A model generated the notes under the pieces. The model made no database searches. It worked only from the letters and a program-made list of their open reading frames with translations, and had not been told where the DNA came from. A stretch of 64,000 bases of DNA from Bradyrhizobium guangdongense (GTDB lineage Bacteria > Pseudomonadota > Alphaproteobacteria > Rhizobiales > Xanthobacteraceae): assembly GCF_004114975.1 (NCBI RefSeq), contig NZ_CP030051.1, forward strand, positions 7,392,046 through 7,456,045, given 5' to 3'. Below, one piece after another: positions 1-8,420 of this stretch. Both the position numbers and the translations under genes were made by a program. Position 1 is the first letter of the stretch. Each line of letters starts with the position of its first letter.

Positions 1-743
1 ACGTGGTTCGCACCGCGCACAGGCTCGGCATCTCCTCGAAGCTCGAGCCCAACGCCTCGATCGCGCTCGGCACCTCGGAAGTCTCGGTGGTCGAGCTGGT
101 CGGTGCCTATGCGCCGTTCGCCAATGGCGGCTTCGCAGCGACCCCGCATGTGGTGACGCGGATCAAGACGCTCGACGGCAAGCTGCTCTACATGCGTCAA
201 CCGGACGAGCATAATCAGGTGGTCGAACCGCGCTATGTCGGCATGATGAACACGATGATGCGCGAGACGCTGATCTCGGGCACCGCCAAGAAGGCCGAGA
301 TTCCCGGCTGGCAGGCGGCCGGCAAGACCGGCACCAGCCAGGATTATCGCGACGCCTGGTTCATCGGCTACACCTCCAACCTCGTCACCGGCGTCTGGCT
401 CGGCAATGACGACAACTCGCCGACCAGGAAGGCGACCGGCGGCGGCCTGCCGGTGGAGGTCTGGACCCGCTTCATGCGCGCGGCGCACGAAGGCGTGCAG
501 GTCGCCGCCTTGCCGAACCTGCAGAGCAATTGGGGACCATCGAACCTGGCGCAGATCTCATCGCAGATCTCGCCGCCGACGCAGCTGGCGCCCACGCCTG
601 GCTATGCGCCCGGCCCCGCTCCTGCGCCGGTCAGCAATGGCGGCTATCGTGCGCCACCGCCGACACGCGCCAATGTACGGCCGGAAGCAGCTGCGGGACT
701 TGATGGCTGGCTGATGGACCGGTTGTTCGGCGGGAATCGTTAG
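1..743 (+). CDS. Penicillin-binding protein 1A, class A, C-terminal part (partial)
   Basis: This is the 3' end of a bifunctional peptidoglycan synthase; the gene begins before the window. The visible 246 residues are the end of the transpeptidase domain, which cross-links peptidoglycan in the periplasm. The KTG box is visible as GKTGTSQDYRDAWFIGYT, followed by the usual WLGNDD segment. After about residue 180 the chain becomes a Pro/Ala/Gln-rich tail, as is common at the C-terminus of rhizobial PBP1A. The glycosyltransferase domain and the SxxK serine lie outside the window. The family assignment is secure; the paralogue is not. Confidence 0.93.
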   Translation, partial: VVRTAHRLGISSKLEPNASIALGTSEVSVVELVGAYAPFANGGFAATPHVVTRIKTLDGKLLYMRQPDEHNQVVEPRYVGMMNTMMRETLISGTAKKAEIPGWQAAGKTGTSQDYRDAWFIGYTSNLVTGVWLGNDDNSPTRKATGGGLPVEVWTRFMRAAHEGVQVAALPNLQSNWGPSNLAQISSQISPPTQLAPTPGYAPGPAPAPVSNGGYRAPPPTRANVRPEAAAGLDGWLMDRLFGGNR

Positions 744-762
744 GCGTCAGAATAAGAACGCG

Positions 763-784
763 AAAACAACCCCATGCACAGTAG
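763..784. repeat. 22-bp dispersed repeat, copy 1
   Basis: The 22 bases from 763 to 784 are identical to those at 54028-54049. Both copies lie in non-coding DNA just after a gene 3' end. The core reads CCCCATGCACAGTAG. Its function is unknown. Confidence 0.7.
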
Positions 785-890
785 CCGGAGGTTGCGGCGG
801 GATGCGCGGTGGACGTTTGGAGGTCGTTGATCTGGCTGACGGATCGGCGGCCGTGACGCAAAGCGCGCCATGCTTGCCTCAAACTCCGCT

Positions 891-991
891 GTCATTGCCC
901 GCGAAAGCGGGCAATTCAGTACGCCGCGGCGTCTCGGATTAACGACAACTGTCTCTGGAATACCGGGTCGCCCGGTCAAGCCGGGCGACGA
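891..991. repeat. Intergenic palindromic element, family E (CCGGG type)
   Basis: The segment opens with GTCATTGCCCGCGAAAGCGGGCAA-like dyad symmetry and closes with a CGGGTCGCCCGGTCAAGCCGGGCGACGA-like dyad. It fills most of the gap between the convergent PBP and metallopeptidase genes and resembles the elements at 8185-8337, 17698-17745 and 59264-59326. Confidence 0.6.
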
Positions 992-1018
992 CACTGTGTG
1001 TTGGGCGAGCAGCGCGCC

Positions 1019-1774
1019 CTAATCCTCGACCCCATAGCGGTGCAGATCATTGCCGCAGGTGTCGAGCCACTTCTTGGCGCGCTCCATCGAGGGGCAGATC
1101 TTGCCGCAGACGCGCCAGAACCGGGCCGAGTGGTTCATCTCGACCAGATGCGCCACTTCATGCGCGGCGAGATAGTCGAGCACGAAGGGCGGCGCGAGGA
1201 TCAGGCGCCAGGAGAACGACAGCGAGCCGGCCGAGGTGCACGAGCCCCAGCGGCTGGACTGATCGCGGATCGAGAGCCGCTTCACCTTGACGCCGAGCTC
1301 GGCGGCATGGGTCTCCGCCGAACGCTGCAGGTCGCGGCGCGCTTCGCGCTTGAGGAAGTCGCCGACGCGGCGATCGACATGCTCGAGCCCGCCGGCGACG
1401 CAGAGAATTTTCTCGCCGCTATCGCGCGTCTCGGTCCACACCGTGCCGCGCTGTCCGGCGCGATGCACGATGCGATGAGGGACGCCGCGCAGCGGTATCA
1501 CTGTGCCAGGCTGGAACGGCGCGGCCTTCGGCAAACGACCAAGACGCGCGGCAATCCACGCGCCGTGACGCTGCGCGAAGTCCTTGGCGTCGGCGAGCGT
1601 GCCGCGCGGCGGCATGGTGAGGATGGCTTCGCGGTCGCTTGGATGAATTCTGAGCGTGTATCGGCGCGCGCGTCTGTGCCGGCGCAATCGGATGGCAAAA
1701 AACTGCGATCCGTGGGTGATGACGAGGGTCTTCGGTTCGTGGGGCCGACGATAAAGGAGTGCGCGAGTGGCCAT
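1019..1774 (-). CDS. YgjP-family (DUF45, SprT-like) zinc metallopeptidase
   Basis: The predicted 251-residue cytoplasmic protein has the zinc-binding signature AAHEVAHLVEMNHSARFW near its C-terminus, in which HExxH supplies two zinc ligands and the catalytic Glu. The downstream His of NHSARFW is also conserved in the YgjP/DUF45 family. The preceding RSQSSRWGSC-type motif (here DQSSRWGSCTSAGSLSFSWR) is also typical of this family. The physiological substrate is not known. I chose the ATG at 1774 (MATRALLYRR) because it gives the family length; the frame is open 28 codons further upstream. Confidence 0.85.
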   Translation of the reverse strand: MATRALLYRRPHEPKTLVITHGSQFFAIRLRRHRRARRYTLRIHPSDREAILTMPPRGTLADAKDFAQRHGAWIAARLGRLPKAAPFQPGTVIPLRGVPHRIVHRAGQRGTVWTETRDSGEKILCVAGGLEHVDRRVGDFLKREARRDLQRSAETHAAELGVKVKRLSIRDQSSRWGSCTSAGSLSFSWRLILAPPFVLDYLAAHEVAHLVEMNHSARFWRVCGKICPSMERAKKWLDTCGNDLHRYGVED

Positions 1775-2076
1775 GTCTGTCAGTCCGGGGGGCAGGAGAG
1801 CGCCCGGATTCTGCCATAACCGCCGCCATGGAAAGCGCTCGGCGCAAAAACAAATCATTTGCCCAATATACAGCGGTCAGGCGTCCGGGAGACCCTACAG
1901 ACTGGGGTTGGAACCGGCTTTTTTCGCCCCCGCTGGACGCATGCGACACCCCCAAGGGGTGAGGATAGACTCACTCCTAGAGAGCTACCTAAATACCGCG
2001 AATCTGGAGGGAACTCCCCCTGCCGAAGGCTCCGCCCGGGGGCGAAATCTTCGACGGGAAAGCCGAAATGCGAGCA
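1775..2076. other. Intergenic region upstream of the metallopeptidase
   Basis: About 300 bases lie between the metallopeptidase start and the end of the PHB depolymerase gene, both on the minus strand. I see no convincing gene. A GC-rich dyad around 2022-2043 (CCGAAGGCTCC/GGGGGCG) may help end phaZ transcription, but it lacks a T-run. The promoter of the metallopeptidase should lie here. Confidence 0.4.
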
Positions 2077-3405
2077 CTATTCAGCCGCGCGCGCCTGCAG
2101 TGAGCTCGGATTGGCCGCCGAAACCATGAAGTCATGGATGCGTGGCACGATCTCCGACTTGAAGCGCGAGCCGTTGAACACGCCGTAATGTCCAACGCCC
2201 TTCTGCACGTAATGAACGCGGCGATGATCGGGGATTGCACTGCATAGCGCGTGCGTCGCTTCGGTCTGACCGAGCCCCGAGATGTCGTCGTTCTCGCCTT
2301 CCACCGTCATCAAGGCAACGCGCGTCACCTTGCTGGGATCGACGCGTGTTCCGCGATGGGTCATCTCGCCCTTCGGAAGCGAGTGCTTCACGAATACCGT
2401 ATCGACCGTCTGCAGGTAATATTCGGCCGAGAGATCCATCACCGCGAGATATTCATCGTAGAATTCGCGATGCTTGTCGACGAGGTCACCGTCGCCCTTC
2501 ACCAGATTGGCGAACAGCTGCTTGTGAGCATCCATGTGCCGGTCCAGGTTCATGCTGATGAACCCGTTGAGCTGCAGGAAGCCCGGATAGACGTCGCGCA
2601 TCATGCCCGGATGCGGGAAGGGCACCTTGGTAATGACGTGATTGCGGAACCAGTCGATGCCGCGCTCCTGCGCGAGGTTGTTCACCGCAGTCGGATTGCG
2701 GCGCGTGTCGATCGGACCGCCCATCAGCGTCATCGAGGTCGGCACGAAGGGATCGCGCCGCGCTTCCATGACCGAGACGGCCGCGACGACGGGCACGGAG
2801 GGTTGGCACACCGCCATCACGTGGGTGTTGCCGCCGAGGACATGCAGCATCTCGATGACGTAATCGATGTAATCGTCGAGATCGAAGCGGCCTTCGCTCA
2901 AAGGCACCATCCGGGCATCGGCCCAATCGGTGATGTAGACCTCGTGCGCCGGCAGGAACGCTTCGACCGTGCCGCGCAGCAGCGTCGCGTAGTGGCCGGA
3001 CATCGGCGCGACGATCAGCACACGCGGCTGCGGGCTGCGCAACGGGCGCGCGAACTTGCGATCGAAATAGAGCAGCCGGCAGAACGGCTTTTCCCACACC
3101 GAACGAACCTCGACGGGAACCCGGATGCCGTTGACCTCGGTATCGTCGAGGCCCCATTCCGGCTTGCCGTAGCGGCGCGTGGTGCGCTCGAACAATTCGC
3201 AGGCCGCGGCGACCGACTTGCCGACCTCGGTGCGCGCCCAGGGATTGAGGGGATTCTGAAACAGGAGCTTGGTCGCGTCGGTGACCGCGCGTGCCGGATT
3301 GAGAGAGGCGTGCGCCATCTCGTACATCCAGTACATCGGCGTGGTCAGAACCGGGCTGCCTTCTGCTGCCAGGGGCGGTGCGCCGCCAAACTCACCAATA
3401 GGCAT
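2077..3405 (-). CDS. phaZ: Intracellular poly(3-hydroxybutyrate) depolymerase
   Basis: This 442-residue protein hydrolyses native intracellular PHB granules to release 3-hydroxybutyrate. It matches the PhaZ1-type intracellular depolymerase family, which uses a Cys nucleophile. Here the nucleophile is Cys200 in the box AVCQPSVPV, with an Asp in VEGENDDISG and a His in KGVGHYGVF completing the triad. It has no signal peptide, as expected for a granule-associated enzyme. The ATG at 3405 has a GAGGA ribosome site 9 bases upstream. The gene is monocistronic in appearance. The product mobilises the carbon reserve that rhizobia accumulate under oxygen or nitrogen limitation. Confidence 0.95.
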   Translation of the reverse strand: MPIGEFGGAPPLAAEGSPVLTTPMYWMYEMAHASLNPARAVTDATKLLFQNPLNPWARTEVGKSVAAACELFERTTRRYGKPEWGLDDTEVNGIRVPVEVRSVWEKPFCRLLYFDRKFARPLRSPQPRVLIVAPMSGHYATLLRGTVEAFLPAHEVYITDWADARMVPLSEGRFDLDDYIDYVIEMLHVLGGNTHVMAVCQPSVPVVAAVSVMEARRDPFVPTSMTLMGGPIDTRRNPTAVNNLAQERGIDWFRNHVITKVPFPHPGMMRDVYPGFLQLNGFISMNLDRHMDAHKQLFANLVKGDGDLVDKHREFYDEYLAVMDLSAEYYLQTVDTVFVKHSLPKGEMTHRGTRVDPSKVTRVALMTVEGENDDISGLGQTEATHALCSAIPDHRRVHYVQKGVGHYGVFNGSRFKSEIVPRIHDFMVSAANPSSLQARAAE

Positions 3406-3526
3406 CGCTATATTCCTCTTCGCATCGCAGCATACTGCCGAATGCGTAATATTGCGTCAATGCATGGTTCCGTACATCTACGTAGCCAGGACGGCCAAAT
3501 CAGCGGGAATCCACGAGAAAGTGACG

Positions 3527-4345
3527 TTATTCGCCGCTCGACAGCAGCGAGCCGTGCATCTTGGCGCTGCGCAACAGGGCAAGGAATGCCCAAAACGAAG
3601 CAGCCAGGAGGCAGGCGTTGATCGCCAACGCCTCCAGCATGAGATCGGTCCTGAAGCTGTTCTCGATCAGCAGCGCGCGCATCCCCTCGAACACGTAAGT
3701 CGGCGGCAGCGCCCAGGCGACGTATTGCAGCCAGCCCGGCAGCACGCTGACCGGATAGTAGATGCAGGCAAGCGGCATGATCGCGAACATCAACGTCCAG
3801 ACGATGCTCTCGGCGCCAAGGCCGTTTCGCAACACCAGGCCCGAGACGAAGATGCCGACCGACCAGCTGGTGAAGATCAGGTTGCAGAAGAACGCGATCA
3901 GCGGCAGGCCGAGGCTGTAGACATTGAAATGAAAGAAGATCAGCGCAAGCAGCGTCATCGGGATGATACCGATCGCGAGCCGGATCAGGCTCATGACGGT
4001 CAGCGAGAGCAGAAACTCGATCGGCTTCAACGGGCTCATCATGAGGTTGCCGAGATTGCGCGCCCACATCTCCTCCAGGAAGGAGATGGAGAAGCCGAGC
4101 TGGCCGCGAAACAGGATGTCCCAGAGGATGACGGCGCCGATCAACGTGCCGCCGGCGCGCGCAAAGAAGCTGGCGTTTTGCGCGATGTAGTACTGGATGA
4201 AGCCCCAGGTGATGACCTGGAGCGCCGGCCAGTACAACAGCTCGAGCAGCCGCGGCCAGGACGACAACAGCAGGTACCAGTAGCGCAGGATCATCGCGCC
4301 AATGCGGTGGCCGGAGATGCCGCCAGTTAAAGAGATCTCAGTCAT
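3527..4345 (-). CDS. ABC-2 type exporter permease
   Basis: This 272-residue inner-membrane protein has six hydrophobic segments and the ABC-2 layout, with the conserved region LACIYYPVSVLPGWLQYVAWALPPTYVFEGMR in the second half (seen in residue order near the C-terminus). It pairs with the ATPase encoded at 4478-5281, 132 bases upstream in the same direction, to form an exporter. The substrate is not evident; ABC-2 systems move drugs, polysaccharides or lipids. I chose the ATG at 4345 (MTEISLTGG); an in-frame start 10 codons earlier would run into the palindrome at 4371. Confidence 0.88.
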   Translation of the reverse strand: MTEISLTGGISGHRIGAMILRYWYLLLSSWPRLLELLYWPALQVITWGFIQYYIAQNASFFARAGGTLIGAVILWDILFRGQLGFSISFLEEMWARNLGNLMMSPLKPIEFLLSLTVMSLIRLAIGIIPMTLLALIFFHFNVYSLGLPLIAFFCNLIFTSWSVGIFVSGLVLRNGLGAESIVWTLMFAIMPLACIYYPVSVLPGWLQYVAWALPPTYVFEGMRALLIENSFRTDLMLEALAINACLLAASFWAFLALLRSAKMHGSLLSSGE

Positions 4346-4370
4346 GATCGCTCCGCTGGCTGCCCAAGCC

Positions 4371-4456
4371 GTCATTGCGAAGAGCTCTTGCGACGAAGCA
4401 ATCCAGAATCTTTCCGCGGGCAGACTCTGAATTGCTTCGCTGCGCTCGCAATGACG
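4371..4456. repeat. Intergenic palindromic element, family A, copy 1
   Basis: The element begins GTCATTGCGAAGAGC and ends with the complement CTCGCAATGACG, with an internal GAAGCAATCCAGA / TCTGAATTGCTTC arm pair. It can fold into a long hairpin. Related copies are at 7561-7646, 10161-10222 and 50911-50996. It lies between the two ABC exporter genes and could attenuate the downstream permease mRNA. Confidence 0.8.
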
Positions 4457-4477
4457 AGGGAAGCATCACGAGTCCTC

Positions 4478-5281
4478 TCATCTTGCCCCCTCCTTCGCCC
4501 CATTGCTCCGCCCGCGCGCGACATCGAGGAACACTTCTTCCAGCGTGGTGCGGTTGTAGCGGGCCATGATGGCGTCGGGCGTGTCGTCGTCCTCGACGCG
4601 GCCACGCTTCATGATGATGACGCGGTCGCACAGACGTTCGACCTCGAGCATGTTGTGCGAGGCCAGGAGGATGGTGGCGTTGTTGTCCTTGCGGTAGCGC
4701 TCCAGATGCGCCCGCACCCAGTCGGCCGTATCGGGATCGAGCGAGGCGGTCGGCTCGTCCAGCAAGAGCAGCTCGGGTTGGTTGATCAGCGCCTTCGCCA
4801 GCGCGACGCGGGTCTTCTGGCCGGCGGAGAGCTTGCCGTTGGCACGGTCGATGAAATCGTTCAGATCAAGCTCGGCAGCCAGTTTTGAGATGCGGTCGGC
4901 AAGGTCCTTCACGGCGTAGAGCTTGCCGAAAATGGTGAGGTTCTGCCGCACCGTGAGCCGCATCGGCATGTCGACATAGGGGCTCTCGAAATTCATCCGC
5001 CCCAGCACCTCGGCGCTTTGCTCCGGCATGGCGTGGCCGAGCACGCGGACGCGGCCGGAGGTCGGCAGCACCAAGCCCATGATCATCGCGATGGTGGTGG
5101 TCTTGCCAGCGCCGTTGCCGCCCAAGAGTCCGGTGATGCTGCCGCGCGGAAGCGAAAAGGAGATGCCGTCCACCGCACGGGTCTGCTTGTAGACCTTGAC
5201 GAGGCGATCGACCGCGATGGCCGCGGACGAAATGCCATCCGCGACAGTCGGCCGGCTTGAAGCATTGTCATTCCCGGTCAT
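4478..5281 (-). CDS. ABC transporter ATP-binding protein (ABC-2 exporter)
   Basis: This 267-residue cytoplasmic ATPase energises the neighbouring permease. Walker A is LLGGNGAGKTTT at about residues 49-60, the signature is LSAGQKTRVALAKAL, and Walker B is LLLLDEPTASLDPD, followed by the switch His in LLASHNMLEVERL. I chose the ATG at 5281 (MTGNDNASS). The frame stays open 175 codons upstream, but that part overlaps the divergent regS gene and has no conserved content. The pair is a simple two-gene ABC-2 exporter. Confidence 0.92.
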   Translation of the reverse strand: MTGNDNASSRPTVADGISSAAIAVDRLVKVYKQTRAVDGISFSLPRGSITGLLGGNGAGKTTTIAMIMGLVLPTSGRVRVLGHAMPEQSAEVLGRMNFESPYVDMPMRLTVRQNLTIFGKLYAVKDLADRISKLAAELDLNDFIDRANGKLSAGQKTRVALAKALINQPELLLLDEPTASLDPDTADWVRAHLERYRKDNNATILLASHNMLEVERLCDRVIIMKRGRVEDDDTPDAIMARYNRTTLEEVFLDVARGRSNGAKEGAR

Positions 5282-5414
5282 GCTAGAGGCGTTCTTCTGC
5301 CATTGCGCGGTGGAGCGCAAGACTTGATTGACTTGAAGCCGACAGCTCGCAACCAGACCGGATGCGGGCCCGCGTGTTTGTGATCGGACACGCGCACCGC
5401 TAGATTGGCCTGCC

Positions 5415-6725
5415 ATGACCGAGACCTCAGCCTCCGACTTCCGCCCGTCGCAACGACACATCCGCCTGGATACGATCCTGCGGCTGCGCTGGCTCGCGGT
5501 GCTGGGCCAGTTAGCTGCGATCTTCGTCGTGGCGCAGGGGCTCGAATTCGACGTCGAGATCGTGCCTTGCGTCAGCATCATCGGCCTATCGGCCGTGCTC
5601 AACCTTGTGCTCCAGACCGCGGTGAACCCGATGCGGCGGCTGGAGCCGATCCAGGCGGCCGGACTGCTGGCGCTGAACATCGTGGAACTGGCCGCGCTGC
5701 TGTTCTTCACTGGCGGATTGCAGAACCCGTTCTCGTTCCTGTTCCTGGCGCCGGTCCTGATCGCCGCGACCGCGTTGCCGGCGCGGCTGACCTTCGGCCT
5801 CGGCATCCTGGCCGTGGCCTGCGCCTCGATCCTGTTCTTCGTTCATTTCCCGCTGCCGTGGGATGCGGAAGATCCCGTCGTGCTGCCGCCGATCTATCTG
5901 GTCGGCGTCTGGCTTTCGATCGTGCTCGCGATCGGCGTCACCAGCCTCTATTCGTTCCAGGTGACCGAGGAGGCGCGCAAGCTTGCCGACGCGCTCGCGG
6001 CCACCGAGCTGGTGCTGACGCGCGAGCAGCACCTGACCCAGATCGACGGCCTCGCCGCGGCCGCCGCGCACGAGCTCGGCACGCCGCTCGCCACCATCTT
6101 CCTGATCGCGCGCGAGCTGGAGAAGACGGTGAAGGACCCGAGTTTCGCCGGCGACCTCAAGACCTTGCGCGAACAGACGCAGCGTTGCCGCGACATATTG
6201 AGCAAGATCACCCAGCTCTCCTCGACGGGCGCGCCATTCGACCGCATGAAGCTGTCCGAGCTGATCGAGGAGGTGGTGGCGCCGCACCGCGATTTCGGCG
6301 TCGAGATCAAGGTGCGGATCGCGGTGACCGCCGCAGCCGAGCCGGTCGGCTCGCGCAATCCGGCGGTGCTCTACGGGGTCGGCAACATCGTCGAGAATGC
6401 CGTCGACTTCGCGCGCACTACCGTGGAAGTGAATGCATGGTGGAACAACGACACCATCGAGATCGTGATCTCCGACGACGGCCCCGGCATACCGCCCGAC
6501 CTCATGAAACGGATCGGCGAGCCTTATCTGTCGCGGCGACGAACCCAGGATTCCGGCGGAGGCCTGGGGCTCGGGGTGTTCATCGCCCGAACGCTTCTCG
6601 AACGCACCGGCGCCAAGGTCTCGTTTACCAACAGGACGTTTCCGGAACACGGCGCCGTGGTGCAGATCGCGTGGCCGCGCGAGCGATTTGAGGCTATCGA
6701 GAGCCTCGAGGAAACAATAGGATAG
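5415..6725 (+). CDS. regS: Redox-responsive sensor histidine kinase RegS (RegB/PrrB family)
   Basis: This 436-residue membrane kinase senses the redox state of the respiratory chain and phosphorylates RegR. The first 190 residues hold about six membrane segments with the quinone-site motif GGLQNPFSFL. The H-box AAAAHELGTPLATI puts the phospho-accepting His at 219, the position known for Bradyrhizobium RegS. A cysteine in QRCRDIL lies where RegB carries its redox switch. The N-box is NIVENAVDFA, and G-boxes SDDGPGIP and GGLGLGVFIA follow. regR lies 102 bases downstream. It starts at the ATG at 5415, diverging from the ABC exporter genes. Confidence 0.96.
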   Translation: MTETSASDFRPSQRHIRLDTILRLRWLAVLGQLAAIFVVAQGLEFDVEIVPCVSIIGLSAVLNLVLQTAVNPMRRLEPIQAAGLLALNIVELAALLFFTGGLQNPFSFLFLAPVLIAATALPARLTFGLGILAVACASILFFVHFPLPWDAEDPVVLPPIYLVGVWLSIVLAIGVTSLYSFQVTEEARKLADALAATELVLTREQHLTQIDGLAAAAAHELGTPLATIFLIARELEKTVKDPSFAGDLKTLREQTQRCRDILSKITQLSSTGAPFDRMKLSELIEEVVAPHRDFGVEIKVRIAVTAAAEPVGSRNPAVLYGVGNIVENAVDFARTTVEVNAWWNNDTIEIVISDDGPGIPPDLMKRIGEPYLSRRRTQDSGGGLGLGVFIARTLLERTGAKVSFTNRTFPEHGAVVQIAWPRERFEAIESLEETIG

Positions 6726-6827
6726 GCGCGACCTTGCGTCGCACGTGAGGCCCGATCGACTATTGGCGGCCTTGGCACCGCCGGATTGCGACGCCATATA
6801 TAGATGTGCTGGAGAGAGGACAAAACC

Positions 6828-7382
6828 TTGAACGCCATCGCTGAGCTGAACGAACAGACCGACCGCTCGCTTCTCATCGTGGAAGACGACAAGCCGTTTC
6901 TGGAGCGCCTGTCGCGCGCGATGGAGACACGCGGCTTTGCGGTGACGTCCTGTGACACGGTTTCGGATGGCCTTGCGCAAATCGGCAAGTCAGCGCCTGC
7001 TTTCGCCGTGGTCGATCTCAGGCTCGGTGACGGCAACGGTCTCGACGTCGTCTCCGCGCTGAAGAAGAAGCGCCCCGAAGCGCGCGCGATCGTGCTCACT
7101 GGCTATGGCAACATCGCCACCGCCGTCACGGCGGTGAAGATGGGCGCGGTCGATTATCTCTCGAAGCCCGCGGATGCCGACGACGTCGTCGCCGCGCTGC
7201 TGTCGACCAATGCTGAAAAATCCGAGTTGCCGGCGAACCCGATGTCCGCCGACCGCGTGCGCTGGGAACACATCCAGCGAATCTACGAAATGTGCAACCG
7301 CAACGTCTCGGAAACGGCGCGAAGGCTCAACATGCACCGCCGCACGCTGCAGCGGATTCTCGCCAAGCGCGCGCCGCGGTAG
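6828..7382 (+). CDS. regR: Response regulator RegR (RegA/PrrA family)
   Basis: This 184-residue DNA-binding regulator has a receiver domain (residues 15-130) with the acidic pair EDD and a phospho-acceptor Asp63 in VVDLRLGDGNG. A short linker leads to a Fis-type helix-turn-helix at the C-terminus (CNRNVSETARRLNMHRRTLQRILAKR). In Bradyrhizobium, RegR activates the nifA operon and many redox-controlled genes. I chose the TTG at 6828 because the strong ribosome site GGAGAGAGGA ends 7 bases before it, and because this start puts the phospho-Asp at 63 as in the known protein. The ATG at 6804 lies ahead of that site and has none of its own. Confidence 0.96.
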   Translation: MNAIAELNEQTDRSLLIVEDDKPFLERLSRAMETRGFAVTSCDTVSDGLAQIGKSAPAFAVVDLRLGDGNGLDVVSALKKKRPEARAIVLTGYGNIATAVTAVKMGAVDYLSKPADADDVVAALLSTNAEKSELPANPMSADRVRWEHIQRIYEMCNRNVSETARRLNMHRRTLQRILAKRAPR

Positions 7383-7403
7383 TTTCGGCAATCCACTATT
7401 TCT

Positions 7404-7505
7404 CACCGTTACAGTGGCCGCTTCTTCAGCGGCCCTCGACGGGCGACGGCCCGGCTGCATCGCGGCCGTGCATCCTTCGCGGCTCGTTGCGCGAGCACCT
7501 CAGAT
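7404..7505. repeat. Intergenic palindromic element, family D, copy 1
   Basis: The segment contains GTGGCCGCTTCTTCAGCGGCC and GGCCCGGCTGCATCGCGGCC dyads after the regR stop. An inverted relative occurs at 22874-23010, sharing the GCCGCTTCTTCAGCGGCC and GGGCGACGGCCCGG parts. Confidence 0.65.
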
Positions 7506-7523
7506 GACATGATACAGATCACG

Positions 7524-7558
7524 TAGGGCGGGCAAAGGCGCGCAGCGCCGTGCCCACC
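7524..7558. repeat. Short palindrome, family B (GGGCAAAGGCG...GCCGTGCCCAC)
   Basis: A GGGCAAAGGCGCGCAGCGCCGTGCCC-like hairpin lies directly against family A copy 2. The same motif recurs at 52697-52776 and, inverted, at 57249-57350. Confidence 0.6.
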
Positions 7559-7560
7559 TC

Positions 7561-7646
7561 GTCATTGCGAGCGTAGCGAAGCAATCCAGAATCTCTCCGC
7601 GGAGGCAGTCTGGATTGCTTCGTCGCAAGGGCTCCTCGCAATGACG
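7561..7646. repeat. Intergenic palindromic element, family A, copy 2
   Basis: GTCATTGCGAGCGTAGCGAA at the left end pairs with the right end CTCGCAATGAC. The inner arms are GAAGCAATCCAGA and TCTGGATTGCTTC. It sits between the convergent regR and mmcB genes. Confidence 0.85.
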
Positions 7647-7666
7647 GTTGAGCAAAGCGACCGCCG

Positions 7667-8155
7667 CTAATCCCAAAAATCCGCGTGCCCTTGCGGGTCG
7701 ACCAGGCGGTTGATGCGCAGCGCTGCGGCCATCGCAAACCGCACCGTCATCTGCTTGCGCGTCGCCGCAGCGATCTTGTGCTCGGGCGCTTCGCAATGCA
7801 TGTGCGCACCATAGGCGTCTGCGATGATCAGGCCGGTATCTTCAGGAAAGATCTCGCAGGGCAGGTCCTGTGTGAAGGCGAAGAACAGCCGGTCGCAATG
7901 GGCGCGGTATTCGTGCCATTTCTGGTCGGCGCGCAGATCTTCCACCGATGATTTGATCTCGACGATCCAGATTTCGCCGCGCTCGTTCAACGCCACGAGA
8001 TCGGCACGCCGGCCCGACGGCAGCGGCAATTCGCTGAGGCAGGAAAAGCCGAGCGAACGCAACAGCCGCGCCGTACCGCGCGCGACCGCGAGCGCCGTTT
8101 CGGATTGGCGGCGGTCGGGTGGTGGAACGAGGGTGATGCGGGCGGTGTTGTCCAT
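7667..8155 (-). CDS. mmcB: MmcB-family DNA repair protein (PD-(D/E)XK nuclease-like)
   Basis: This 162-residue cytoplasmic protein matches the alphaproteobacterial MmcB family (former DUF1052). Caulobacter mmcB belongs to the SOS response and affects mitomycin C resistance. A restriction-endonuclease-like core is visible as SGRRADLVALNERGEIWIVEIKSS, in which the Asp and the EIK form the PD-(D/E)XK site. It starts at the ATG at 8155. I did not find a clear LexA box in the repeat-filled upstream region. The family call is good; biochemical activity is inferred. Confidence 0.87.
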   Translation of the reverse strand: MDNTARITLVPPPDRRQSETALAVARGTARLLRSLGFSCLSELPLPSGRRADLVALNERGEIWIVEIKSSVEDLRADQKWHEYRAHCDRLFFAFTQDLPCEIFPEDTGLIIADAYGAHMHCEAPEHKIAAATRKQMTVRFAMAAALRINRLVDPQGHADFWD

Positions 8156-8184
8156 GACGGGAGATTAGCCGATTCCATCCACTC

Positions 8185-8337
8185 CGTCATTCCGGGGCAC
8201 GCCACTTGGCGCGAGCCCGGAATCCATAGCCACAGGGAGGGGTGTGGGACGAAGCGGGTAACTCCGAGTCATCGTCAAACCTGATCCTGTGGTTATGGGT
8301 CCGGGGCTCGCGACTTCGTCGCGCCCCGGGACGACAG
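8185..8337. repeat. Intergenic palindromic element, family E, copy 2
   Basis: The segment runs from GTCATTCCGGGGCACGCC to GCCCCGGGACGAC, with GCGAGCCCGGAATCC and GGGTCCGGGGCTCGCGAC in between. Two such elements appear back to back in the gap between mmcB and the GH13 gene. Confidence 0.65.
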
Positions 8338-8420
8338 CCAGGAGGCGGAACCTCCCCTTCCCCAATCACTTATCACGCAGCCGCCGCACCCCTCGGCGGG
8401 AGCATCGAGGCTGCGCGCGC

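Noticed and set aside
3269..4330. Long plus-strand open frame antisense to the ABC permease
   Set aside because: It is rich in Arg, Gln and Asp with no conserved motif, typical of a shadow frame opposite a GC-rich gene.
5324..5340. FixK/FNR-type box before regS
   Set aside because: TTGATTGACTTGAA has only one proper half-site; the right half does not match ATCAA.
5282..5806. 175-codon N-terminal extension of the ABC ATPase
   Set aside because: It overlaps the divergent regS gene, is Arg/Ser-rich and has no conserved content; the ATG at 5281 gives the usual length.
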